Shown here piece after piece: positions 26,661 to 36,158 of a stretch of 64,000 bases of DNA; the first letter of the stretch is position 1, and each line of letters opens with the position of its first letter. The translations under genes were made by a program, and so were the position numbers. Source of the DNA: Butyrivibrio sp. YAB3001 (GTDB taxonomy: Bacteria > Bacillota > Clostridia > Lachnospirales > Lachnospiraceae); NCBI RefSeq assembly GCF_900112195.1, contig NZ_FOKR01000003.1:329329-393328 (forward strand), written 5' to 3'. The notes under the pieces were generated by a model. That model searched no databases, had not been told where the DNA came from, and worked only from the letters and a program-made list of their open reading frames with translations.

Positions 26661-28445
26661 TCAAGTATTTTTCTTAAGTCCATACAGGCAATCATAAAAT
26701 GCTTTTGCAGGAAACCAACTACCAAATGTGCATTTCAGATAAGCTGTTTTCCAAATACTATTCATAAAATTATTTTTAAAATCCTTAATAGATAGTGTCT
26801 TTAATCCAAATCCAGAGTTCAAGCTATACGACTCATCTGAAAATACCAGTGTCCTGAAAAAATCAAGATCCTTTTTCGATGGATTATTACCAAATTTAAG
26901 CAAATTAAATGTAGAAAGATACTGATCAAAAAACAAAATATGCTTTATGCCACTGTTATGCATGTCCCTGACAAAGTCCAGCATTCCTTGCTGAATCATT
27001 GCAATTTTCTTTGCATCATTTTCATCATACTCGTATCCACATCGTTCTATTTCATAGGAGTCACCTCTTTGGCAATAATGCTTCACGCTTCCATCTTGCT
27101 CAGAAAAAACACTTTCTAACAATCCAACAAAAGAAAATATGTCTCGCTGCTTCTTAACACTGTCTCCATTGAACAAATAGCCTTCTTTAGGATCTTCATT
27201 GTAGTTATTTATATGAACCCCAAGGTATAATCCCTTTATTCTCTTTGAATACTTTCTTGTTTTTATATAATCATTTAGATAACGTTGCATAGTTCCCACC
27301 CATCCAATGTCGACCATCGTGCAATCATCTTGGGTGTCAAATTCAATAGATTGAAGGTATTTTTCCATTGCGTCATATTGACTTTTAGATTTCTCTTTAA
27401 TCTCTGATATATGCCTGAATAAAAATGAATATGTTTCTTCATCATCTATAATCTCAGTTGAACTAGTATATATTCTTCCTAATAACTTCAGCGATGCTCT
27501 ATCATTTTTCAAGCACTCCTGAACATTTAAAAGTGCTATAACCTTTTCAAAGCTTATTTTTCTATCTATGTGAAGGCTTTTTATCATTTCATCAATATCA
27601 TCATATATCCATAGCAATGAACCAATAATGCTTCTTCGGGAAATCAGCATATATTTCATATTCTCCTGACTCATCCCCATTATTTCGAGAGCTTTTAGAA
27701 AGATAAATCCTTCTCTAGCAAGAAAAAATACTGGTTCATTTCTTTCTGAAATTCTATCATTTAACCAATTGGCAAAGCCATACAGCAATGGTCCAAAAAA
27801 TTTATATCCTATTTCATATTCATAATTCTCAACCGACATATGATTTTCAATGAATCTATTTAGATTTCTCAATTCATTATTACGATATTCCGGAACACTT
27901 CTGTTTTTCTCACTCTTATACCAAATAGCCTTGATACCGAGCATACGTGGAATCAAATAATCACTTCTTATTGCATCGCCAATATGAACCATCTCTTCAA
28001 AGCTCACATGGATTTCCTGTTGGATTAGCTTATACAATCCCCCATCTTTTTTTGTACATCCGTAATCGCTAGACACGAATATCCAATCATAATCAATACC
28101 TTTAATAACACCAATATTTTCCAACAAATTCTCAATCATCTGTCCGTTCAGATACATATCAGATGTTAGTATTATTACTTTTCCATTTTGTTTTAACCGT
28201 CTCATAACAAAGATCATGTCATCAATTGGATGTACAATGGACATTTCAACCTCATACAATGCCTCGATGTCTTCTTTGTTTTCGCCAACTACCTCTCTCC
28301 CATTTTTCTTTGTCTTAGCAATTCGTATTACATCATCAGGTTCAACAACATCCCTAGTTATAAGTGTTCCAAACACATCAAAAGAGATTACCTTTGCCAA
28401 CTTGCATCTATTGTATATAGTCTCTATTTTCTTTGAGTCAGCCAT
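26661..28445 (-). CDS. HAD-superfamily protein of polysaccharide loci (COG5610-like)
   Basis: 594 aa. The first 220 residues form a haloacid dehalogenase domain: SFDVFGTL holds the nucleophile Asp, LTSDMYL is motif II, and MVHIGDAIRSD is the acidic motif. The remaining 370 residues form a second domain seen with this HAD type in capsule and O-antigen clusters (FFLAREGFIF, MVDIGWVGTMQ). Its chemistry is not established; a sugar- or alditol-phosphate transfer role has been suggested for related proteins. It is translationally close to the DUF616 gene. Confidence 0.8.
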   Translation of the reverse strand: MADSKKIETIYNRCKLAKVISFDVFGTLITRDVVEPDDVIRIAKTKKNGREVVGENKEDIEALYEVEMSIVHPIDDMIFVMRRLKQNGKVIILTSDMYLNGQMIENLLENIGVIKGIDYDWIFVSSDYGCTKKDGGLYKLIQQEIHVSFEEMVHIGDAIRSDYLIPRMLGIKAIWYKSEKNRSVPEYRNNELRNLNRFIENHMSVENYEYEIGYKFFGPLLYGFANWLNDRISERNEPVFFLAREGFIFLKALEIMGMSQENMKYMLISRRSIIGSLLWIYDDIDEMIKSLHIDRKISFEKVIALLNVQECLKNDRASLKLLGRIYTSSTEIIDDEETYSFLFRHISEIKEKSKSQYDAMEKYLQSIEFDTQDDCTMVDIGWVGTMQRYLNDYIKTRKYSKRIKGLYLGVHINNYNEDPKEGYLFNGDSVKKQRDIFSFVGLLESVFSEQDGSVKHYCQRGDSYEIERCGYEYDENDAKKIAMIQQGMLDFVRDMHNSGIKHILFFDQYLSTFNLLKFGNNPSKKDLDFFRTLVFSDESYSLNSGFGLKTLSIKDFKNNFMNSIWKTAYLKCTFGSWFPAKAFYDCLYGLKKNT

Positions 28446-28490
28446 TCTTTGCCCCTACTTACGGCTGATGCACATCAAACTCAAAATCAA

Positions 28491-29489
28491 TTAGTCTTTT
28501 GTAACAATCAGCTTGTCATATTTTAATGGCTTTATATATGAATAAATAAAGCCTGTTAGCCCAGTACATAGCATTCCATTTATATCAAATACTCTCCGAA
28601 CAATCTTCTTTTGTAATCCAACATATTCTTCAAAAGTTTTGATATTCTTCCATTCAGAATCATTTTTATACTTTTCGAAGTATTTCTCCAATGGGTGACC
28701 ATGATTCTCCCCACTTTGCCATGGTCTTCTTACTAAAAAATTATTTGTATAGTGTATGATTCCCGGCTTATTGTTAGCATCTAAATATTCTTTCTCAGAA
28801 TACATAAATCTTGATTTACGATACATCTTAAGTTCTTTATAATTGAAAACACACTTTATAGTAGTTAGGTTATATCGCGGACTCAGAGGCTTAATATTCC
28901 CCATTAAAAGATAATTTATTATTCCTTCGTCTGGATATTCCATCTTTGTGTCAGAATTCAGTTCTAGTATCTGGTGTGCCCTGTTTTCCACATTCAATTG
29001 TTTCCACTTTTGAACATCCATAAGCAATACTCCAGAATTATAATACGGGAGAGTTTTCTTGATCATGCAGTTCATTTTATGTCTCTCTCCAATGCATTCA
29101 TAAACAGCTGCACAGGCATTGCCTTCCAAATCCGTACTCCATAAATCCTGCAAACTATCAGCAACAATAGTATCGCAATCTAAATACAAACATCTTCCAT
29201 CTGTTAAACGATTTCCAAAAACAGTAACAAAATACAGTCTATAAAAGATATTCTTAGGCCACTTTCCCATCTTACTATTGGATATAGACATATCTGCTTT
29301 AAAATAGTCCACCTCGTGGCCAAAACGTCTTGCTGTATGATCAATCTTTTTCTTGTTTTCCTCTGAAATCCCATCATCTATAATGAAAACATTTAAGTCA
29401 GATTCATCCTTGTTGTTTTCATAAAGAGATGTTAATGATATTCCTAGCAAATGAGCATAATTATCATCACTCACATAGAACACTGTCAT
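28491..29489 (-). CDS. glycosyltransferase family 8 protein
   Basis: About 332 aa. The ATG at 29489 (MTVFYVSDDNYA) is chosen because AGAGAGG lies six bases upstream and the family N-terminus starts there; an upstream in-frame start adds 15 basic residues. GT-A fold with YLDCDT as the metal-binding DxD, then YYNSGVLLMD and a C-terminal IIHYTN. This retaining transferase probably adds one hexose to the lipid-linked repeat unit. It is the first gene of the run down to 22130. Confidence 0.92.
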   Translation of the reverse strand: MTVFYVSDDNYAHLLGISLTSLYENNKDESDLNVFIIDDGISEENKKKIDHTARRFGHEVDYFKADMSISNSKMGKWPKNIFYRLYFVTVFGNRLTDGRCLYLDCDTIVADSLQDLWSTDLEGNACAAVYECIGERHKMNCMIKKTLPYYNSGVLLMDVQKWKQLNVENRAHQILELNSDTKMEYPDEGIINYLLMGNIKPLSPRYNLTTIKCVFNYKELKMYRKSRFMYSEKEYLDANNKPGIIHYTNNFLVRRPWQSGENHGHPLEKYFEKYKNDSEWKNIKTFEEYVGLQKKIVRRVFDINGMLCTGLTGFIYSYIKPLKYDKLIVTKD

Positions 29490-29910
29490 GTAAAGCCTCT
29501 CTTTTTTTCTTATCCTTTTCAATTGTTCACCCAAGCTATTATGGTAATCAATAGCTCATACTTTTCCGATTTTTTCTTAGTAACAGGGATTATTTTTCAA
29601 AGATATGATATACAAGCATAAAACAGAATCAAAGCTCTAGCTTACTCCCCTCTATAACTAATATCCAATTGTATAGCCGTTCAACCAATAAGAGAACTAA
29701 TTTCCCCATACATTAAATAATTTGAGTATATGCTTCTATTTAATTATAATCTAAATACCGTTTTTTGTCATAGAAGAAAGCGTAGATTCATTCTAAATCT
29801 ACGCTTCTCCTATACTTCTTCTGTTCCATTTACAAAAGCTTATCTTTTCAATTTTCAACTATATTACAAAAACGGGCAGAATTCGTATCCGCCCGTTTCC
29901 AAAACCAAAT
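29490..29910. other. intergenic region within the polysaccharide locus
   Basis: About 420 bp between the sugar transferase stop and the GT8 start. It holds the terminator of the sugar transferase gene (29866-29898), a second hairpin with 11-bp arms at 29778-29788 and 29796-29806, and AT-rich sequence that should carry the promoter of the GT8-to-TupA operon. No coding frame stands out. Confidence 0.55.
29866..29898 (-). terminator. terminator of the sugar transferase gene
   Basis: Arms AAACGGGC/GCCCGTTT, followed on the minus strand by a T-run (TTTTTG). It starts 13 bp past the stop codon. Confidence 0.8.
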
Positions 29911-30612
29911 TCAATAAGCTCCATCCGACTCAAATACAACCGGAATAGTCTTTAATATTAGCTTAATATCAGTAGCTATGCTCATATCCTTTATATATTT
30001 CAAATCCAACTCAACCCATTCATCCCATTTAATATTTGCTCTTCCGCCAACCTGCCAATAGCATGTTAATCCTGGTTTAACCACAAGGCGCTGCTTCTCA
30101 TAAGCATTACATTCTTCCATCTGCTCTAAAAGAATAGGTCTGGGACCAACTATACTCATATCGCCTTTAATTATATTTAGTAACTGAGGGAGCTCATCAA
30201 TTGAATATTTTCTGATGAATTTCCCTACGTGTGTTATCCTTGGATCATCCTTAATTTTAAACGCATGCCCAGTCTGCTCATTCTGAGCCTGCATACGCTC
30301 AAACTGAGATTCAGCGTTTTTATACATACTTCTAAACTTGTAGATTTTAAATGGCTTTAAGTTTTTTCCGGCTCTTTGCTGTGTAAAAAAAACAGGCCCA
30401 CCATCCTCTAATAAGATTGCAAGAGCAGTAAGCAGAAAAATCGGTGACAAAGCCACCAGTGCAACACTTGAGGCAGCAACATCGAAACCTCTCTTCAACC
30501 ATTTGTATATGTTTGCCTTATGCTCATATACTTCCTGATATACCAATGAAATAATCTTGGTATCCGCGTTGACCAGAACACTCTCTTCTCTTTTAATTGC
30601 TGCTTCACTCAT
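29911..30612 (-). CDS. initiating sugar-phosphate transferase (polyprenyl glycosylphosphotransferase)
   Basis: 233 aa, WcaJ/EpsL-like bacterial sugar transferase. A soluble N-terminus of about 35 residues is followed by KRGFDV and one membrane segment (about 44-68). Then come FFTQQRAGK, YKFRSM, DELPQLLNIIKGDMSIVGPRP and WQVGGR, all signature blocks. It transfers a sugar-1-phosphate to undecaprenyl phosphate, the first step of repeat-unit assembly. Its own terminator separates it from the other cluster genes, so priming may be controlled separately. AAGGAAG precedes the ATG. Confidence 0.94.
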   Translation of the reverse strand: MSEAAIKREESVLVNADTKIISLVYQEVYEHKANIYKWLKRGFDVAASSVALVALSPIFLLTALAILLEDGGPVFFTQQRAGKNLKPFKIYKFRSMYKNAESQFERMQAQNEQTGHAFKIKDDPRITHVGKFIRKYSIDELPQLLNIIKGDMSIVGPRPILLEQMEECNAYEKQRLVVKPGLTCYWQVGGRANIKWDEWVELDLKYIKDMSIATDIKLILKTIPVVFESDGAY

Positions 30613-30791
30613 GTTGGACTTCCTTTCCCCTAATCATTTTCCACACTTTAATTTTCGAAATATTATAAAGATAATTCACGTCATATTATATTTCGGCTAT
30701 TTTTCTTAAATAATTAGGTTGTTGCGAAAAGAATTTTATCCTTTTTCGAGTTTTTGTGTTTGTTATATAGATAAATCAGATACGTCTCGCT

Positions 30792-31673
30792 CTATCTACC
30801 ACTAAAAATCTCAAGCTTAGCAATAAAATCTTCCAAAATATATCTGGAATCCACATCTGTATAGATCCTGATAACAGGATTATCTTCTTTTTCAGCTGAC
30901 GAAGTATCAGCAAGCACAAGAGGAGCTTTTGCCCCATGATAGTGACCACAGCCCGGATTAATTGCTATGGCAATTGCCGGTGAATCACCGAGTGACCAAC
31001 TTTCGCCCTGAGTCCAGCCTGCAAACTGTGACATGTTATAATCGACAAGATTTGTAAAAAGATGCTCACCAATTTTGCCACACGGCCTTATGCGACGCTG
31101 AATCTCCGCAATGCCAATATTTATCGTGATATAGACCTTTGACGGAACAAGCCAGATATTTGCACCGCTTTGAAGAACATAATTTGCCGCAGGAATGTCA
31201 TTATTTGCATTAAACTCGGTAAATGGTGCTTTGCAAGGTGCCTCTCCATGTGTGCCAATCCAGATAATTGTAATTTTATCTTTAATAGAAGGCTCAAACA
31301 TCAAGGCTTTAGCAACATTTGTGATTGCTCCCTGACACAGGATAAAAAGCGGATTCTCGCTATCACTCAACGCCTCTGAAATAATGAACTTTACTGCTTC
31401 AGACTCACTCTCATCCACAGATAACGGACCATCCTGCCCCTTAAAGACCGGCACTGTCATATCCATAGATTCAAGAATAGTCTGTATTTCGTTGTAACTT
31501 CTTAACATTGAACCGTTTTCATTGAAGTGTTCTGCAATTATTCCCTTCACAATCAGTTTAGGGCTAAGAAGCGCATGCACGATGGCAAATGGATCATCTG
31601 CCTCACACGCAGCATCTGTATCAACTAGTACCCTTATTTTCTTATATTCCGGAACATCAAATTCAAAACTCAT
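30792..31673 (-). CDS. nucleoside hydrolase-like protein (IUNH family)
   Basis: 293 aa. The N-terminal VDTDAACEADDPFA corresponds to the DTDPGxDD calcium- and ribose-binding motif of nucleoside hydrolases, but with two extra residues before the Asp pair. LFILCQGAITNVAKAL and a C-terminal GDSPA fit the fold. It should cleave the N-glycosidic bond of a ribonucleoside or a relative. The variant motif marks a distinct subfamily, so substrate is open. GGGGATAAAAC lies before the ATG. Confidence 0.82.
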   Translation of the reverse strand: MSFEFDVPEYKKIRVLVDTDAACEADDPFAIVHALLSPKLIVKGIIAEHFNENGSMLRSYNEIQTILESMDMTVPVFKGQDGPLSVDESESEAVKFIISEALSDSENPLFILCQGAITNVAKALMFEPSIKDKITIIWIGTHGEAPCKAPFTEFNANNDIPAANYVLQSGANIWLVPSKVYITINIGIAEIQRRIRPCGKIGEHLFTNLVDYNMSQFAGWTQGESWSLGDSPAIAIAINPGCGHYHGAKAPLVLADTSSAEKEDNPVIRIYTDVDSRYILEDFIAKLEIFSGR

Positions 31674-31676
31674 GTT

Positions 31677-31787
31677 TTATCCCCAACTCCCCAATAATAT
31701 CAACAAATACCCTTTTCCTTCACATATGGCACCGATTGCTCCGTTGCAAATAACTCTCTCACCCCAAAGATATTCAGAATCTGCCAT
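31677..31787 (-). CDS. candidate 36-aa small frame upstream of the nucleoside hydrolase gene
   Basis: Starts MADSEYLWGERV and ends in a hydrophobic LLILLGSWG, with its stop 4 bp from the nucleoside hydrolase ATG, so translation of the two could be coupled. No clear ribosome binding site. It may be a gene remnant or chance. Confidence 0.2.
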   Translation of the reverse strand: MADSEYLWGERVICNGAIGAICEGKGYLLILLGSWG

Positions 31788-31806
31788 ACATTTTCAACAC
31801 AATGTA

Positions 31807-32253
31807 TTAACTAAGCTCATCATTGATATCAACATCATGAATATCCTCTGCGCCAAATCCTATATTCTGCATGCTTACCGTTTTGCGACGTAGTCTTGCG
31901 TCTTCAGAAGCCTGCAAAATGAAATCCTTTATCTCTTTTCCATGTTTGATATTCTTCATGACAATTGTTCTGTCTGTCACATCAGCTGTATACAGGATGA
32001 TAGTGGAGAGACCCACAATTCTCTGCAACAATGTTCTTGTTATCTCAACATCGCTGATCTTATACATATAACAATCATTTTCTTTTACGGTAAAAAAACC
32101 TTTTATAATAGTAAAATCATTATCTCTTATCTCATACTTGGTAAAAGTCCATGGAAGTCCAAAAAAGAGCCATCTGCTGCGCTCATTATATCTAAGTTCT
32201 CCCTTTGATCTTAGTGATTCCTGATACTGTTCCGGATTAGCTGCTTTCGCCAT
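31807..32253 (-). CDS. PH domain-like protein
   Basis: 148 aa from the ATG at 32253, which has AAGGTGG upstream; a longer frame starts at 32301. The core (about 30-120) has the beta-rich pattern of bacterial PH domains, with WTFTKYEIRDNDFTI, a KENDCYMYKISDVEI strand pair and a C-terminal helix (KEIKDFIL). No membrane segment is seen. Function unknown; PH-like proteins of this kind are often linked to membrane stress or lipid binding. Confidence 0.7.
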   Translation of the reverse strand: MAKAANPEQYQESLRSKGELRYNERSRWLFFGLPWTFTKYEIRDNDFTIIKGFFTVKENDCYMYKISDVEITRTLLQRIVGLSTIILYTADVTDRTIVMKNIKHGKEIKDFILQASEDARLRRKTVSMQNIGFGAEDIHDVDINDELS

Positions 32254-33074
32254 ATCTGTACCCACCTTTTCTATTATGATGTGTAGGGCATAAGTCATCA
32301 TGCACGTATTAGCACATTTATTCCTTTTGTACCTATCATCATTTATTATTTAAAGTATATCACCCACTGTTTTTTCGGACAACACACGTATCATAGATAA
32401 ACCAAAACCATATAAACAAAATCTTCGTATTTTCCAGCAAGACAATACATTTCGCCTATGGGAATAACAGACAACATGAATGCGTTATGCAGGCACGTTG
32501 AAAGAAGTGCAGACTCTGCCATCAATTCCGTAATGGCAAAACGCACGCTATTCCATATGACAATTCCCATAGGTTCTATGTTTGAAAGACACCAGTTATA
32601 TCGGATTGTTTCGCAGCGAATTAGACACGCCGGCCACATAACCGGTCGCTCCAAAAGGAGCTGAATCAATAAACCACTCAAAAAGGACATCTGTTACGTT
32701 CATGAGTACAAGATACACCAGTATTCACCGCTTGTAAACGATTCTGTATAAAGATTTAAAATTTTATGGTATAACAAACATTCACCCATAGATTATCTGT
32801 AAATCGATCCATAAATACCCTTTTTATCAGCTTTCTTCCATAAATGATATTTTTAATCAATCTTAAGAATTTAACAAAATTTCGTCCACTCTCCATGCGT
32901 AATCATAGTATCATTTAGATTTATCATTTTTCATTCAGCAATTTTCTCGTGAAATATTAAAAAGATACATTCCAGATGTGCGTTACCTGGAATGTATCTT
33001 TTATGACTCACATAATATTTGAAATCATAGCACTTGATATGTGTACTGATTGATAGTTAAATCCACAAACATGT
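32254..33074. other. long intergenic region
   Basis: About 820 bp between the chemotaxis receptor stop and the PH-domain start. The receptor's terminator lies at 32961-33001. A 99-codon minus-strand frame at 32391-32690 has no ribosome binding site or family resemblance and I do not call it. An 11-bp inverted pair (CCTATGGGAAT at 32455, its complement at 32563) is within chance expectation. Confidence 0.5.
32961..33001 (-). terminator. terminator of the chemotaxis receptor gene
   Basis: Perfect 15-bp arms (AAAGATACATTCCAG and its complement) around an 11-nt loop. On the minus strand it is followed by TTTAATA. It lies about 75 bp past the stop. Confidence 0.75.
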
Positions 33075-34862
33075 TTAAATCTTGATAAACTGCTGTGTGC
33101 TTGCATTAAGCTTATCAGTTACTTCATTATTAGTATCCATTGCTTCGCTGATTCCTGAAATCTCATCAACGATATCCTGCGAATTCTCTGAGGACTGGCT
33201 GATAGCATTGGTCGACTGATGAACGGATTCTGTGATAGATGAAACAGCATTTGCCATATCTTTCATGATGTCATTAAGTTGTTTAGTCTGCTCAGATATC
33301 TTATCCAGAACGTCATTTATAAATGTAGCGGTAGATTCGTACTTTTCACCGGTATCAACAAAAGCATCATAATCTCCAAGAACGGTAGTATTGATGAAAT
33401 CAAGCACGTTCATGGCATTATCGGCAAGGGACTTAACAGCAGCTGTAACTTCATTACTGATATTCTGAATATTTCCGGCTGTCTGCCTGGAATTTTCTGC
33501 AAGTGAGCTGATTTCTTCTGCAACTACAGCAAAGCCTTTTCCCGCCTCTCCTGCACGCGCTGCTTCAATAGAAGCATTGAGGGCAAGAAGGTTCGTCTGA
33601 GAAGCAATATCCAGAATAACGCTTGTAAGTTCACTGATCTGTGCAACCTTCTCACTATCCTTAACAGACTGTTCAAGGACATGCGAAAGATTCTCCATCT
33701 TATTTCCTGTATTATCTTTCTTGGTCTGCGCATCATTTTTGATAACGCCTGCTTCTGCACGTATCTCTTCAGCCTTTGTAATACCGCCGGAAACACCGGA
33801 GTTGATATTTTCGGTAGACTCTCTTACAGCGTCAAGCTTCTCATCTATAGTTCCGGCAATATCTGACACATTCTGCATGCTGGCCGATAATTCTTCCAAA
33901 GCTGCTGATGTGTTTGTAATATTGTCACTTGCCAGATGAATCTGTCTTGTCATGTTTTCGGAACTCTCAGTCAAAATAAGTGTTCCATCTTTAACTTCTC
34001 TAAGAATACCCTGAAGAGTTTCTATAAAAAGATTAAATCCATCCTTGATATGCACCAGCTCTGATGAAGTCTGAGTCTGTATGCGCACATTGAGATCGCC
34101 CTTTTTATTATTTATATCAGTAATAATCTTATTGATCTCATCTGAAATATCATTTACCTTTTTACCTACTGTTCTATTATTTATGATCAGGGAAACTGCA
34201 ATTGCCAGAATGTAAACTGCCATCATAATAAGTACGGTTACCATTGCCCCTTTTGCATTGGCATTAACAAGCGTATTGGTATCATTCTTGGCAACTTTTA
34301 CCTGCTCGTTCATAACATCCAATTGTTCTTTTAATTGAGAAAGATAAGAAGATGCTTCACCGTAAACAACTCCCACGATTGTATCAACATCTCCACTTGG
34401 AGCAGCTTTAACAACAGCCTGATACTGTGTCCTATACGGGCCATACAATGACTGTATTGCTTTTGCAGCTTCAAGTCCTTCTTTACTGCTATACTGAGAA
34501 ATAGTGGTAAAAGAAGCAACCATTCCGTCAACGGCCTTATCCATATCGTCAAGGCACTGCTGCATCTCAGTCACCTTACCATCAAGCTGACCAATTGCAA
34601 CAATCGTATCATACATGGAAGCCAGCGCAAATCCGTCATTATCAATTATTCGCATATCTACTTCAAACGTTCTCAGATCTTCCATAACATTTTCTATAAG
34701 ATCCGACGATTCACTCGCTGTAGTAGAAATACTATTCATTTGAGAAATGACAATCACAATTGTAACAACAAACATCAAAAGAAGTATGCCATAGCTTATG
34801 GCATTCATACCAGTTACCGTTTTAAAAAACGGTATTGGTTTCATCTTAGCATTTCCACTCAT
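33075..34862 (-). CDS. methyl-accepting chemotaxis protein
   Basis: 595 aa receptor in the cytoplasmic membrane. TM1 spans about residues 16-38. An extracellular helical sensor domain (about 40-205) of the four-helix-bundle type follows, then TM2 (about 206-228), a HAMP-like linker and a long signalling helix pair. The hairpin tip [21 protein letters not shown] near 430 is diagnostic. It signals to CheA/CheW; no other chemotaxis genes lie in the window, so it is an orphan receptor. Ligand unknown. GAGG lies six bases before the ATG. Confidence 0.94.
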   Translation of the reverse strand: MSGNAKMKPIPFFKTVTGMNAISYGILLLMFVVTIVIVISQMNSISTTASESSDLIENVMEDLRTFEVDMRIIDNDGFALASMYDTIVAIGQLDGKVTEMQQCLDDMDKAVDGMVASFTTISQYSSKEGLEAAKAIQSLYGPYRTQYQAVVKAAPSGDVDTIVGVVYGEASSYLSQLKEQLDVMNEQVKVAKNDTNTLVNANAKGAMVTVLIMMAVYILAIAVSLIINNRTVGKKVNDISDEINKIITDINNKKGDLNVRIQTQTSSELVHIKDGFNLFIETLQGILREVKDGTLILTESSENMTRQIHLASDNITNTSAALEELSASMQNVSDIAGTIDEKLDAVRESTENINSGVSGGITKAEEIRAEAGVIKNDAQTKKDNTGNKMENLSHVLEQSVKDSEKVAQISELTSVILDIASQTNLLALNASIEAARAGEAGKGFAVVAEEISSLAENSRQTAGNIQNISNEVTAAVKSLADNAMNVLDFINTTVLGDYDAFVDTGEKYESTATFINDVLDKISEQTKQLNDIMKDMANAVSSITESVHQSTNAISQSSENSQDIVDEISGISEAMDTNNEVTDKLNASTQQFIKI

Positions 34863-35033
34863 ATAATCCTCACTTTCTCAAAAGTCAATATACCACGCAT
34901 AAATTATATCGTATTTACGTTAATAATAGTTGTTTTTTTCCAAACATTTAATGACAATTACTAGATTTTTAAAAATTGAAACGAGTACTATAAAATTGGA
35001 ATCTCGTATCACACCAGAAAGAATATCTCTCGC

Positions 35034-35067
35034 AAAAAAGACATCGCCCATATAATTGAGCAATGCC
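35034..35067 (-). terminator. terminator of the zinc-ribbon gene
   Basis: Arms GGCATTGCTC and GGGCGATGTC pair with three G-U wobbles and are followed on the minus strand by TTTTTT. It lies about 45 bp past the stop at 35112. Confidence 0.65.
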
Positions 35068-35111
35068 TTTCATAAATTACAATCATTTAATTACAAAAAC
35101 GTCAACCTACA

Positions 35112-35717
35112 TTACTTAAGAAATCCAATACTTCCAACTATCGGAAGGTCTTTAGCCTTACCCTGGAATACCTGAACAATAGCAATAATACGGATAATAA
35201 ACATAACTATTCCAAGAACAATTGAAATGAACCATCCCAAAATAGGAATAATAGCAGGTATCAGAATAAGGATATCAGCTATCATGAGTCTTATTGCGTT
35301 CTTTGCATGGAACTTGGTATATGCTGATTCTTTAACAAGAAGAGCGATAACAATTCCCATAAATGAAGTGAAATATGGAAGAACTGCAAACAGCTTATTA
35401 TCAGCAATATCTCTTGGATCAAAATCAGATGTGTGGTCAGCCGGATCAAATGCCTGTCTGTACATCTGCTGATTCTGGAAGCCCTGCTGCCCCTGGAAGT
35501 TCTGATTGAACTGTGGCTGAAAGCCCTGAACCGGTGTCTGGTTCACATTTGAATTTGCAGAAGTCTGTGTATCTGCGCCGGCAGTAGCTGTTGTGTTCTC
35601 AGTTCCTGCAGATGCCGCCTGTGCACTGCTGCTTACTCCTGACATACTTGTTCCGCAATTGTTACAGAATGATGCCTCATCAGCAACCTGATTGCCGCAA
35701 TTTGGACATGTTTTCAT
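35112..35717 (-). CDS. zinc-ribbon membrane protein (DUF4870-like)
   Basis: 201 aa. Residues 1-25 form a zinc ribbon, CPNCGNQV then CNNCG. Next is a Gln/Asn/Thr-rich linker (about 28-95), with no defined structure expected. The C-terminal 85 residues have three hydrophobic segments and the order YFTSFMGI, HAKNAIRLM and VFQGKAKDLP seen in DUF4870-like proteins. Membrane location is likely and function unknown. A strong AGGAGG lies before the ATG. Confidence 0.8.
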   Translation of the reverse strand: MKTCPNCGNQVADEASFCNNCGTSMSGVSSSAQAASAGTENTTATAGADTQTSANSNVNQTPVQGFQPQFNQNFQGQQGFQNQQMYRQAFDPADHTSDFDPRDIADNKLFAVLPYFTSFMGIVIALLVKESAYTKFHAKNAIRLMIADILILIPAIIPILGWFISIVLGIVMFIIRIIAIVQVFQGKAKDLPIVGSIGFLK

Positions 35718-35773
35718 ACCTTTTTCCTCCTATAATCAAAAAATGTGGTACGCATATTTACGCAACACTTGTA

Positions 35774-35918
35774 GTTACTGTTCACCCGCTTGCAGCTCGC
35801 TCCAATAACTAATTAGCGCATTCATTCAATTTCAACTTTGTCGAAGGAATGTGCTCACTATTGAATCACTTCATCACGAAATGCACAGCACAGCGCGCAT
35901 TTCTGTAAGAACAGTAAC
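35774..35918. repeat. palindromic repeat family, element A
   Basis: 145 bp bounded by GTTACTGTTC and its exact complement GAACAGTAAC. Inside are an outer part holding GCAGCTCGCTCC, a hairpin GCGCATTC/GAATGTGC, and a second hairpin GAAATGC/GCATTTC whose flanks CACGAAA and TTTCTGTAA also occur at the 13.8 and 14.9 kb hairpins. Related copies lie at 36018-36101 (inverted) and 38240-38302. Confidence 0.75.
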
Positions 35919-36017
35919 CTTGTATCAATAATAACATAATATTTAAAATATAATATAATAAATTCAACCAATTTTTCATGTATAATGGTACTATTCAGGC
36001 ATAAAATTGCTCACTAT

Positions 36018-36101
36018 GTTACGCATTTCATAAGAAAATGACTTCAAAATAAATGCGCGTATTAGTCACCGGAGCGAGCCACATGCGAGTGTATAGTAAC
36101 T
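36018..36101. repeat. palindromic repeat family, element B (inverted)
   Basis: Read on the minus strand from 36101, it aligns with element A over about 50 bp: GTTAC, ACTCGC, GGCTCGCTCC, GACTAAT, CGCGCATTT. A and B face each other across about 100 bp of AT-rich DNA upstream of the AraC gene. Confidence 0.7.
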
Positions 36102-36158
36102 TTCTTGTCAGTAATAATCACCTATGCATAACACATAACCATCACATCAGGAGCCATT

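Noticed and set aside
32455..32573. 11-bp inverted repeat CCTATGGGAAT
   Set aside because: A pair of this length within about 100 bp is expected once or twice by chance in 64 kb, and nothing else supports it.
32391..32690. 99-codon minus-strand frame
   Set aside because: No ribosome binding site, odd composition and no family resemblance; probably chance in a long gap.
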